This document shows positions 1-5,236 of a stretch of DNA of 6,959 nt, in pieces. The translations under genes were made by a program, and so were the position numbers. The first letter of the stretch is position 1; every line of letters begins with the position of its first letter. Origin of the DNA: Acidaminococcaceae bacterium (GTDB lineage: Bacteria > Bacillota > Negativicutes > Acidaminococcales > Acidaminococcaceae); assembly GCA_003512125.1 (NCBI GenBank), contig DOSQ01000083.1, forward strand, positions 1 through 6,959, given 5' to 3'. The notes beneath the pieces are model-generated. The model did no database searches. It was not told where the DNA came from and saw only the letters and a list, made by a program, of their open reading frames with translations.

Positions 1-191
1 GCAGCGCCTAATCCGGCAATTTCATCTTCCGTCTGCATAAATTTGCCGCCTACCTGCGGTAAGCGGGCCGATAACTGTTCGGCAATTTCCGTAGAAGGGG
101 TGATGGGATAGCCGCCGTAAAATTTCACGCCAGCCGCGATGGCGCCTTCTACTACTGCCTGATTACCTTGCAACAGTAATACTCTGGACAT
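1..191 (-). CDS. korA: 2-oxoacid:ferredoxin oxidoreductase alpha subunit, N-terminal part (KorA/VorB family)
   Basis: Only the first 63 codons are in the window; the gene continues past position 1. Family members form the alpha subunit of cytoplasmic enzymes that oxidatively decarboxylate a 2-oxoacid to its acyl-CoA and pass the electrons to ferredoxin. The visible N-terminus is diagnostic: a GNQA...EGAIAAG stretch at residues 9-21, then the GYPITPSTEIAE signature at 28-39 and an EDEIAGLGA segment at 55-63. The EDEIA form resembles 2-oxoglutarate (Kor) alpha subunits more than branched-chain (Vor) ones, but substrate cannot be fixed from this fragment. The ATG at 191 has AAGGAG (201-206) nine bases upstream, inside the end of the preceding ferredoxin gene, which stops 6 nt away; the two are surely co-transcribed and probably translationally coupled. 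The beta and gamma subunits would be expected beyond the left edge. Confidence 0.88.
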   Translation of the reverse strand, partial: MSRVLLLQGNQAVVEGAIAAGVKFYGGYPITPSTEIAEQLSARLPQVGGKFMQTEDEIAGLGA

Positions 192-197
192 AGCATC

Positions 198-386
198 TCA
201 CTCCTTTTCTACAAAAATCGCGTAATCCGGGCAACGCATCTCGCACTGTCCGCAGGAAATACAGTCTTTTTCCTTGTCTTTAATAATGGCGCATTTACCT
301 ACCTCAGTAACTTCCAACACCTTTTTGGGGCAGAAGTTTACGCATATGCCGCAGCCTTTACAACGTTTGCTGACCAGTTTAAGCAT
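198..386 (-). CDS. korD: Two-[4Fe-4S] ferredoxin, delta-type subunit of the 2-oxoacid oxidoreductase
   Basis: This is a 62-residue ferredoxin-like protein with two classic cluster motifs: Cys9, 12, 15 and 19 followed by Pro20, and Cys42, 45, 48 and 52 followed by Pro53. That is the layout of an 8Fe-8S ferredoxin. An additional Cys32 lies between the motifs. It is too small for an enzyme by itself. Because it sits 6 nt before the alpha subunit, it is most likely the delta subunit that moves electrons out of the oxidoreductase to free ferredoxin. The start at 386 is supported by AGGAGG (plus-strand 394-399) seven bases upstream. The gene is first in its operon, with a promoter at 465-493. The symbol is given by family and context; the enzyme could equally be a branched-chain (Vor) type. 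Confidence 0.88.
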   Translation of the reverse strand: MLKLVSKRCKGCGICVNFCPKKVLEVTEVGKCAIIKDKEKDCISCGQCEMRCPDYAIFVEKE

Positions 387-416
387 GGAACACCCTCCTC
401 TGAAGTTAACCCCTCT

Positions 417-439
417 TATATAACTAATATAGTAATATA
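417..439. promoter_or_regulatory. AT-rich palindrome, candidate operator in the oxidoreductase leader
   Basis: This is a 23-bp palindrome centred on 428. Nine of its ten flanking base pairs match; the only mismatch is 422/434, and the core is ACTA-ATA-TAGT. It lies between the predicted oxidoreductase transcription start (about 458) and the ferredoxin start codon, so a bound protein could act as a roadblock. The length is in the range of TetR-family operators. The region is very AT-rich, so a chance palindrome is possible. Confidence 0.4.
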
Positions 440-464
440 TGTTACATTTATTTATCGCAAATCC

Positions 465-493
465 ATTATACCTTATTATTTACCTTATTTAAA
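465..493 (-). promoter_or_regulatory. Promoter of the ferredoxin/2-oxoacid oxidoreductase operon
   Basis: On the minus strand there is a perfect -10 (TATAAT, plus-strand 465-470) and a -35 of TTTAAA (488-493, four of six matches) separated by 17 bp. Transcription would begin near 458, giving a leader of about 70 nt before the ferredoxin ATG. The -35 lies within the spacer of the inverted repeat at 482-502, which suggests repression at this site. Confidence 0.6.
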
Positions 494-502
494 GAGTAAG
501 GT
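482..502. promoter_or_regulatory. Inverted repeat ACCTTA-N9-TAAGGT, candidate TetR operator
   Basis: Six-base arms at 482-487 and 497-502 flank a 9-nt spacer. A further copy of ACCTTA lies at 470-475, overlapping the last base of the minus-strand -10. The repeat surrounds the -35 of the divergent oxidoreductase promoter and lies just upstream of the TetR gene's own -35 (514-519), so a bound regulator could control both directions. The operator role is inferred from position and symmetry only. Confidence 0.45.
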
Positions 503-513
503 TTAATTATTTT

Positions 514-542
514 TTGCACTTTAAAGTAAAAACCATTATAAT
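514..542 (+). promoter_or_regulatory. Promoter of the TetR-family gene
   Basis: TTGCAC (514-519) and a perfect TATAAT (537-542) are separated by 17 bp. The predicted start is near 549, leaving a leader of about 37 nt. This is among the best promoter matches in the window. Confidence 0.7.
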
Positions 543-585
543 AAACAAAATAACAAACAACAATTATTCCGGAGATTAACACGAA

Positions 586-1284
586 ATGAGCAAGAAAGAA
601 AAAGAAATTGAAACCAAAAAGCGTTTAATGATTGCAACAGAAGAAGTTTTTTCCCGCAGGGGCTACGCTCAGGCGACGCTGGATGAAATCATTACGCTTG
701 CGGATACCGGCAAAGGTACCCTGTATAAATATTTTGGCAATAAGGATAATCTGTTTTACACGCTGGTGTCTCAGAAGCATGATGAACTGATGGCAAAGAT
801 GCGTGCTGTGTCAGAGGACACACGGAAGGATGTCAGGGAACGGCTGACAGGTGTATTAGCCGTGTGGATGGATTTCCTGCGGAAAAATACGGTTTTGTGG
901 CAGGTGCTTTGTTTTGAGATGACCTGCACGAACCGGGGCTTTGCAGGAGTGGAAGATGAAAAGGGAAACATTCGTCTGGTAACCCGCTGGGGTGCATTGC
1001 CTTCGGCGGAAGAGCAGGAACAAATCCTGCGGTATCACCGGTTACTTGCAGAAGAGATGAAACCATTCACCAAAGTATATGAGGAAGGCATCCGGCAGAA
1101 CTTTTTTAAGGAAGAAGCAAAGCACGAAGATATTGCAAGGCAGATGTTTCTTGCTATGGCGATGATCGTATTTTTTCATTCAACGGGAGAAACGGAAAAT
1201 ATTTCCTCACAGGATTTTGCAGAGGGCTTCATTAAGACACGGCTTTACGGATTGGCTGCACAAAAGGAGAAGATGGCTCAGTAA
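586..1284 (+). CDS. TetR/AcrR-family transcriptional regulator
   Basis: This is a 232-residue one-component DNA-binding regulator. The N-terminal helix-turn-helix domain spans roughly residues 12-58. It shows the family hallmarks: ATEEVFSRRGYAQAT (17-31), DEI (33-35) and the recognition segment GKGTLYKYFGNKDNLF (42-57). The remaining 170 or so residues are the helical ligand-binding and dimerisation half, which is not conserved enough to name a ligand. The ATG at 586 has GGAG at 571-574, a rather long 11-nt spacing, but the N-terminus fits the family length. It is transcribed away from the ferredoxin/oxidoreductase operon, and the shared 199-nt region holds candidate palindromic operators. 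The likely reading is autoregulation plus control of that operon, perhaps sensing a 2-oxoacid, acyl-CoA or related compound. Target and ligand are inference; the family assignment is firm. Confidence 0.92.
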   Translation: MSKKEKEIETKKRLMIATEEVFSRRGYAQATLDEIITLADTGKGTLYKYFGNKDNLFYTLVSQKHDELMAKMRAVSEDTRKDVRERLTGVLAVWMDFLRKNTVLWQVLCFEMTCTNRGFAGVEDEKGNIRLVTRWGALPSAEEQEQILRYHRLLAEEMKPFTKVYEEGIRQNFFKEEAKHEDIARQMFLAMAMIVFFHSTGETENISSQDFAEGFIKTRLYGLAAQKEKMAQ

Positions 1285-1329
1285 ACCGTACTTTTTTAAT
1301 AAATTCTGATACCTTACAATTCATTTTAT

Positions 1330-1358
1330 GTTTTTATCTACAATAAAAACAATTTTTT
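1330..1358 (+). terminator. Weak AT-rich intrinsic terminator after the TetR gene
   Basis: An 8-bp stem (1330-1337 with 1343-1350, loop CTACA) is followed by AA and six T residues (1353-1358). Only one of the eight pairs is G-C, so the hairpin is weak. The position, 45 nt after the TetR stop and directly before the next promoter, is right for separating the two transcription units. Confidence 0.4.
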
Positions 1359-1359
1359 A

Positions 1360-1388
1360 TTGACAGTCTTTACAAATCCATGTAATAT
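1360..1388 (+). promoter_or_regulatory. Promoter of the SAM riboswitch-metNI operon
   Basis: A perfect -35 TTGACA (1360-1365) and a -10 TAATAT (1383-1388, four of six matches) are spaced by 17 bp. Transcription should start near 1395, about 25 nt before the riboswitch aptamer. This supports the leader being transcribed independently of the TetR gene. Confidence 0.7.
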
Positions 1389-1419
1389 TATTACGTCATA
1401 TTTTTAAATTGAATATTCA

Positions 1420-1514
1420 TTCATCAAGAGTAGCTGAGGGACATGGCCCGGTGAAGCTACGGCAACCATCCTTAGGGAACGGTGCCAAATCCAGCGGGAG
1501 ACCCGGAAGATGAA
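1420..1514 (+). ncRNA. SAM-I (S-box) riboswitch aptamer
   Basis: The conserved S-box core is clear: TCAAGAG, GAGGGA, TGGCCCG, TGAAGC and GGCAACC, then GGTGCCAAATCCAGC and GAAGATGA. Helices can be drawn: P1 pairs TTCATC (1420-1425) with GATGAA (1509-1514); P2 pairs TAGCT (1431-1435) with AGCTA (1455-1459); P4 is CGGG (1495-1498) with CCCG (1502-1505) closed by AGA. The RNA binds S-adenosylmethionine. Bound SAM stabilises P1 and lets the downstream terminator form. It lies upstream of metNI, matching its usual role in methionine supply. Confidence 0.95.
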
Positions 1515-1527
1515 ACGCTGCGGAGTT

Positions 1528-1565
1528 AAGCTCTTCACCCGTCTGGCGAAGAGCTTTTTAATTTT
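1528..1565 (+). terminator. Riboswitch expression-platform terminator
   Basis: A 9-bp stem (1528-1536 with 1548-1556, 11-nt loop) runs into a T-rich tract. The competing antiterminator is visible: GAAGA at 1506-1510, which overlaps the 3' strand of P1, is complementary to TCTTC at 1532-1536 in the terminator's left arm. So P1 formation (SAM bound) frees the terminator, and P1 opening blocks it: an OFF switch acting on transcription. Confidence 0.85.
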
Positions 1566-1668
1566 GTTAAGGAGACACTGATTATAGTGTAGAGTCCATG
1601 TTATCAGGAGTGAGAATTTACTATGACTGAATTTTTCCTGAATGGATGGTGCGAAGTGAGGAACACTG
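1566..1668 (+). other. Untranslated spacer between riboswitch and metN
   Basis: These 103 nt complete the 384-nt gene-free stretch 1285-1668. It carries an orphan Shine-Dalgarno-like AAGGAG (1569-1574) followed by ACACTGATTATA (1575-1586). This nearly duplicates the real metN start region (GAGG, then ACACTGATGATA at 1663-1674; 11 of 12 bases identical), with ATT where metN has its ATG. No convincing second gene was found here. Confidence 0.5.
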
Positions 1669-2730
1669 ATGATAAGATTAGTAGATGTAGAAAAAACGTA
1701 CTATAGTAAGGCCGGTGATATTGCGGCCCTGAAGAAAACAAATATTGAAGTGAAAGAGGGAGAAATTTTCGGTATTATCGGGCTTTCCGGTGCAGGCAAA
1801 TCCACGCTGATACGTTGTATCAACATGTTGGAGGTGCCTACCGGCGGGCAGGTTTTTGTGGATGGGCAGGAGCTGACGGCCATGGATGAGGCCCAGCTTA
1901 GGAAGGCCCGTCAGAATATCGGAATGATCTTCCAGCATTTTAATCTGCTGGCCTCCCGCACGGTTTTTGATAATATTGCATTCCCATTGGAAATTCAGGG
2001 GATGCCGAAAGATAAAATAGATAAACGGGTAGGCGAACTGTTGGATCTGGTGCAGCTTACAGACCGGGCAGACTATTACCCCAGCCAGCTTTCCGGCGGA
2101 CAGAAGCAGCGGGTAGGAATTGCCCGTGCCCTGGCTTCTAATCCCAAAGTGTTGCTGTCGGATGAAGCAACTTCCGCGCTGGATCCCCAGACTACAAAAT
2201 CGATCCTGCAGCTGTTACGTGATATTAACAAACGCCTGAATCTGACTATTGTCATGATTACCCACCAGATGGAAGTGGTAAAAGAAATCTGTGACAGGGT
2301 AGCTGTTATCGAAAATGGTGTTATCATTGAAGAAGGCTCCATGTATAAAGTGTTTACGGAACCGCAGCAGGAGACGACCAAGGAGTTTGTGAAGACTGTT
2401 AATGATATAAAAATTCCACCTATAGTCGATACCGTTTCCATGAAGCAGGAGTATTTTCCGGGATCCCGCCTGCTGGTAAATCTGACCTTCCTTGACAGCG
2501 GGGATGATAAAGAAGAAAAGACCGGAGCAGATCAGCCGCTGGTTTCTGCCCTGATTAAAAAATTCGGCGTGGATGTCAATATTATTTCCGGCAAGGTAGA
2601 TTATCTGAAGGATATTCCATATGGTACACTGTTGGTGGAAATCATGGGAGATGAAAAGAGTATTACGGACTCCGTTCAGTATGCGAAGAATGCAGGCGTA
2701 AAGGTGGAGGTGATCGGTTATGTCGGCTAA
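1669..2730 (+). CDS. metN: Methionine ABC importer ATP-binding protein MetN
   Basis: This 353-residue ATPase powers uptake of methionine through MetI at the inner face of the membrane. All ABC motifs are intact: Walker A GLSGAGKST (38-46), Q-loop Gln89, signature LSGGQKQR (141-148), Walker B VLLSDEATSALD (161-172, catalytic Glu166) and the switch His199. Residues about 255-350 form the C-terminal NIL/ACT-like domain, which in the MetN family binds methionine and shuts the transporter down when the cell is full. The loop at about 275-290 is rich in charged residues and looks somewhat extended. Walker B has Ser164 where many MetN proteins have Cys, which should be harmless. The ATG at 1669 has GAGG (1658-1661) seven bases upstream. 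The SAM-I riboswitch and the following metI fix the substrate as methionine rather than another amino acid. Confidence 0.95.
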   Translation: MIRLVDVEKTYYSKAGDIAALKKTNIEVKEGEIFGIIGLSGAGKSTLIRCINMLEVPTGGQVFVDGQELTAMDEAQLRKARQNIGMIFQHFNLLASRTVFDNIAFPLEIQGMPKDKIDKRVGELLDLVQLTDRADYYPSQLSGGQKQRVGIARALASNPKVLLSDEATSALDPQTTKSILQLLRDINKRLNLTIVMITHQMEVVKEICDRVAVIENGVIIEEGSMYKVFTEPQQETTKEFVKTVNDIKIPPIVDTVSMKQEYFPGSRLLVNLTFLDSGDDKEEKTGADQPLVSALIKKFGVDVNIISGKVDYLKDIPYGTLLVEIMGDEKSITDSVQYAKNAGVKVEVIGYVG

Positions 2731-3382
2731 TATGATTGATTTGCTTTTGAAGTCGTTAGGTGAAACCTGTTACATGGTACTGATTGCTATTGTGCTGGCG
2801 ACACTGATTGGCCTGCCTCTGGGCGTGATTCTGACAGTTACCCGGAAAGACCACATTATGCCTAATGCCCTTGTCCATAACGTATTGGGCGCAATCGTTA
2901 ACGCGACACGTTCCACACCTTTTATTATTCTGATGGTTGCGATTATTCCTTTTACCCGTATGATCGTGGGTTCTTCCATTGGGACTACGGCTGCCATCGT
3001 GCCGCTTACCATCACAGCAGCGCCCTTCATTGCCCGTGTTATTGAATCGTCTTTGTTGGAGGTGGACCGGGGCGTCATTGAAGCAGCCCAGTCCATGGGG
3101 GCCAGTCCGTTCCAGATCATTTGGAACGTGATGCTCCCGGAATCGCTGCATTCCATCGTCCTTGGCATTACGCTGGCTTTGATTGCCCTGATTGGCGCTT
3201 CTGCCATGGCAGGGGCCCTGGGTGGCGGCGGTCTGGGGGATCTGGCAATTCGCTATGGGTACCAGCGTTTCCAAATGGATGTCATGATTGCAACAGTCGT
3301 TGTACTGATTATTATGGTACAGGGCGTGCAGACGATAGGTAATACACTGAGCCGCAAGCTGAATAAAAACAAATTATCCTGA
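2720..3382 (+). CDS. metI: Methionine ABC importer permease MetI
   Basis: This 220-residue integral membrane protein forms the translocation path for methionine as a homodimer with MetN. Hydrophobic segments lie near residues 17-40, 54-82, 88-108, 144-168 and 185-207, fitting five membrane helices. The EAA loop that docks onto the ATPase is at residues 121-140, beginning EAAQSMGAS and ending in LP. The start ATG at 2720 overlaps the end of metN by 11 nt and has a strong GGAGG (2706-2710) nine bases upstream. A second in-frame ATG at 2732 is less well placed. The overlap points to translational coupling, so the ATPase and permease are made in balanced amounts. No metQ lipoprotein gene follows; a terminator comes 35 nt after the stop. 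Confidence 0.95.
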   Translation: MSANMIDLLLKSLGETCYMVLIAIVLATLIGLPLGVILTVTRKDHIMPNALVHNVLGAIVNATRSTPFIILMVAIIPFTRMIVGSSIGTTAAIVPLTITAAPFIARVIESSLLEVDRGVIEAAQSMGASPFQIIWNVMLPESLHSIVLGITLALIALIGASAMAGALGGGGLGDLAIRYGYQRFQMDVMIATVVVLIIMVQGVQTIGNTLSRKLNKNKLS

Positions 3383-3417
3383 TAATAGCTGTCGAATGAA
3401 GAAGAGTCTGGATTTAG

Positions 3418-3451
3418 AACCGGTATCCAAATTCTATGGATGCCGGTTTTT
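3418..3451 (+). terminator. Strong intrinsic terminator of the metNI operon
   Basis: A 12-bp stem (3418-3429 with 3437-3448, one G-T pair) with a 7-nt loop contains a CCGG/CCGG core and ends in a run of five T (3447-3451). It sits 35 nt after the metI stop and closes the operon. Confidence 0.88.
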
Positions 3452-3474
3452 CAATTAAAATTATGTAATACATA

Positions 3475-3503
3475 TTGACTTTCACACAATAAAGTAGTAA
3501 ATT
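3475..3503 (+). promoter_or_regulatory. Promoter of the yerC-his operon
   Basis: TTGACT (3475-3480) and TAAATT (3498-3503, four of six) lie 17 bp apart. The start would be near 3510, giving a long leader of about 124 nt before yerC. AGTAGTAA occurs at 3493-3500, running into the -10, and again at 3564-3571 in the leader. The two copies might be a pair of regulator half-sites, but no clear palindrome was found. Confidence 0.55.
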
Positions 3504-3553
3504 GATAAATAACGAATTTTGTTTATGATTTTTATTAAAAGATGAAAAGTGTG

Positions 3554-3624
3554 TCCCGAACATAGTAGTAACGGAATTAGGCGGGAGCTTGCGAAAAGTT
3601 AGACAACTCCATGCCGCAAGGAGG
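3554..3624 (+). promoter_or_regulatory. Structured leader of the his operon, hairpin over the yerC ribosome binding site
   Basis: Two hairpins can form one nucleotide apart. The first pairs TCCCG (3554-3558) with CGGGA (3582-3586); its 23-nt loop holds AGTAACGGAAT (3567-3577), which recurs before hisG. The second pairs CTTGCG (3588-3593) with CGCAAG (3615-3620) and contains an inner AGTT/AACT stem (3597-3600 with 3605-3608). Its right arm includes the first three bases of the yerC Shine-Dalgarno AAGGAGG (3618-3624), so folding would partly hide that site. The stems are short; this is a pairing observation, not a recognised riboswitch class. Confidence 0.4.
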
Positions 3625-3633
3625 ATTATAATT

Positions 3634-4014
3634 ATGGCTGAAAAAATTGAGAATCGTTTGACGGAACAACTGTGTGAGGCAATTGCTTCCCTAAAAAATG
3701 AGAAACAAATTGCGAATTTTTTGGAAGATGCCTGCACAATCAGTGAATTTAAATCGCTGGCACAGCGGTTTGAAGTGGCCAGGCTGTTAGACGAGGGCGT
3801 AAAATACGAAGATATCGTTGAACGTACGGGGGCTAGTACGGCGACGATTTCCCGTGTGAAACGGTGCCTGGTTTACGGAAAGGATGGCTATGAAACAGCC
3901 CTTGCAAATCTGAAGAAAAAGCATCATGAAACACGGTCTCCCAAAGTAGCGCTCAGGGCAAAATTTGAAAAAGAAAGAGCCGAAAGAAAGAGAGCGGTAC
4001 GGGAAAATGGCTGA
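3634..4014 (+). CDS. yerC: YerC-type TrpR-superfamily regulator, probable histidine gene regulator
   Basis: This 126-residue DNA-binding protein of the TrpR superfamily, YerC/YecD group, has the highly characteristic core ISEFKSLAQRFEVARLL (36-52) and a helix-turn-helix at about 57-79 with GASTATISRVKRCL (66-79). YerC proteins are usually about 100 residues. Here the helix-turn-helix domain ends near residue 95 and is followed by a basic, probably helical tail (KHHETRSPK, then KFEKERAERKR) of some 25-30 residues. The ATG at 3634 is chosen because AAGGAGG lies nine bases upstream; an in-frame TTG at 3589 has no ribosome binding site and adds non-family residues. The gene overlaps hisZ by 8 nt. 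YerC relatives next to or regulating his genes have been proposed as histidine-responsive repressors (HisR), and the location here supports that. Ligand and operator are not shown by the sequence. Confidence 0.9.
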   Translation: MAEKIENRLTEQLCEAIASLKNEKQIANFLEDACTISEFKSLAQRFEVARLLDEGVKYEDIVERTGASTATISRVKRCLVYGKDGYETALANLKKKHHETRSPKVALRAKFEKERAERKRAVRENG

Positions 4015-5179
4015 TTCAATCTTGCAGGTTCCCTACGGGACAAGAGATGTGCTTCCGGGGGAAGCGGCGGCCCGTCGTCAGATGGAAGATAAAATCTGCA
4101 GTCTTTTTACCCTTTGGGGTTATGATGAAGTAGCTACGCCGACCTTTGAATATCTGGATACGTTTGCCGGTATGGGGCAGCCCGGCGCCGGTGCATTTAA
4201 GTTCTTTGACCGCAAAGATAATATTTTAATGCTCCGCACGGATATGACGACGCCTATTGCCCGCATGGTCGCTACGCGGATGCGCAAAGATAATGGTGTG
4301 AAGAGGTTATCCTACCGCGCACAGTTGTTCCGTTATGAAGAAGCCCAGGCAGGTCGTCAGTGTGAATTTACCCAGTGTGGTATCGAAATGATGGGCGCTG
4401 CGGGGGCATCTGCAGATGCAGAAGTAATTGCACTTGCAGTCTCGACACTTATGGAAGCCGGATTGAAGGACTTTAATATTACGCTTGGCCATATGGAATT
4501 TATTAACGGACTGATTGAGGCGGCAGCGCTGACGGAAGAACAGGCAAAAGAGATTAAACACTGCCTGATCAAACGGAATGTAGCCGGACTGGAAGAAGCG
4601 GTGGAAGCCGCAAAAATTCCGGAGCAGTTAGCCAATATTTTTAAGGAGTTACTGTTTCTGCATGGCGGTATTGGCTTATTGGAAGATATGCAGAAGCGGG
4701 TTTTGAGCCGCCGTTGCTGGGATGCGCTGGAAAACCTGCGGGAAATTTATGAACTGGCAAAAGCCTACGGCGTAGATCGGTACCTGAGTTTTGACCTTGG
4801 CCTGACCCGCAGTCTTGATTATTATACAGGCATGCTGTTTGAAGGCTATGCGGCCGGTATGGGGTATTCCCTGATTGGTGGCGGCCGGTATGATAATATG
4901 ATGCAGCGGTTCGGAAAATCCTGCCCCGCTACCGGCTTTGCATTGGGAATCGACCGCATCGCACTGACGTTGGAGCGGCAGGGAAAAAAGTTCGCAAAAG
5001 AACCGGAAACGGTCTTTGTAGCATACGCACCGGGAAAAACTGCGGAAGGCATCCGTGCCGTCTGTTCTCTTCGTAAAGAAGGAAAGCGGGTGAAATTGGC
5101 TGACCGTGCGATGACCGAAACAGAAGCAAGGCAGGCAGTACAGGATAATCATTGTGCTACATGGCAGTATATCGGTTGA
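4007..5179 (+). CDS. hisZ: ATP phosphoribosyltransferase regulatory subunit HisZ
   Basis: HisZ is a 390-residue paralogue of histidyl-tRNA synthetase. It has no aminoacylation role but joins short HisG to form the first enzyme of histidine synthesis and supplies the histidine feedback site. The synthetase-like core is clear: VPYGTRDVLP (8-17), MLRTDMTTPIAR (75-86), motif 2 FRYEEAQAGR...FTQCGIE (108-127), the histidine-site LTRSLDYYTGMLFEG (266-280), GGGRYDNMM (291-299) and motif 3 TGFALGIDRI (309-318). The C-terminal 55 or so residues are shorter than a full HisRS anticodon domain. With short hisG immediately downstream, HisZ is favoured over HisS. The ATG at 4007 gives the usual N-terminus; an in-frame TTG at 3965 would add a lysine-rich extension. 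It overlaps the yerC end by 8 nt and lacks a strong ribosome binding site, so coupling to yerC translation is likely. Confidence 0.93.
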   Translation: MADSILQVPYGTRDVLPGEAAARRQMEDKICSLFTLWGYDEVATPTFEYLDTFAGMGQPGAGAFKFFDRKDNILMLRTDMTTPIARMVATRMRKDNGVKRLSYRAQLFRYEEAQAGRQCEFTQCGIEMMGAAGASADAEVIALAVSTLMEAGLKDFNITLGHMEFINGLIEAAALTEEQAKEIKHCLIKRNVAGLEEAVEAAKIPEQLANIFKELLFLHGGIGLLEDMQKRVLSRRCWDALENLREIYELAKAYGVDRYLSFDLGLTRSLDYYTGMLFEGYAAGMGYSLIGGGRYDNMMQRFGKSCPATGFALGIDRIALTLERQGKKFAKEPETVFVAYAPGKTAEGIRAVCSLRKEGKRVKLADRAMTETEARQAVQDNHCATWQYIG

Positions 5180-5236
5180 ATTATCGCTGCAAATCCATAA
5201 AGAACAGCGAAGCAGTAACGGAATGGAGAATAAACC
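5180..5236 (+). promoter_or_regulatory. hisZ-hisG spacer with hairpin and shared 11-nt leader sequence
   Basis: TCGCTG (5184-5189) pairs perfectly with CAGCGA (5205-5210) across a 15-nt loop, with no T run, so it is not a terminator. AGTAACGGAAT (5214-5224) is identical to 3567-3577 in the yerC leader, and 13 of 14 bases match when extended upstream. GGAG (5225-5228) eight bases before hisG is the ribosome binding site. The hairpin might stabilise mRNA or tune hisG translation. Confidence 0.35.

Noticed and set aside
1598..1630. A 10-codon leader-like frame after the riboswitch
   Set aside because: It has no proper ribosome binding site and no methionine codons after the start. The riboswitch already explains regulation.
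1623..1706. A 27-residue upstream open frame starting at ATG 1623 and running out of frame into metN
   Set aside because: AGGAG lies 12 nt upstream, but the peptide has no notable composition (no Met run) and ends within metN. Without conservation data it cannot be called a leader peptide.
2756..3274. A 172-codon minus-strand open frame opposite metI
   Set aside because: It is entirely within metI. Its composition (Asn, Arg, His, Gln-rich) mirrors the antisense of a membrane protein gene, with no family resemblance.
3452..3633. A T-box or histidine attenuator in the his leader
   Set aside because: No T-box consensus (AAGGGTGGNACCGCG-like), no terminator with T run and no run of histidine codons was found in the 182-nt interval.
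4007..5179. Histidyl-tRNA synthetase (HisS) as the identity of this gene
   Set aside because: The C-terminal region is too short for a full anticodon-binding domain, and short-form HisG directly downstream requires HisZ. The 390-residue length fits HisZ.
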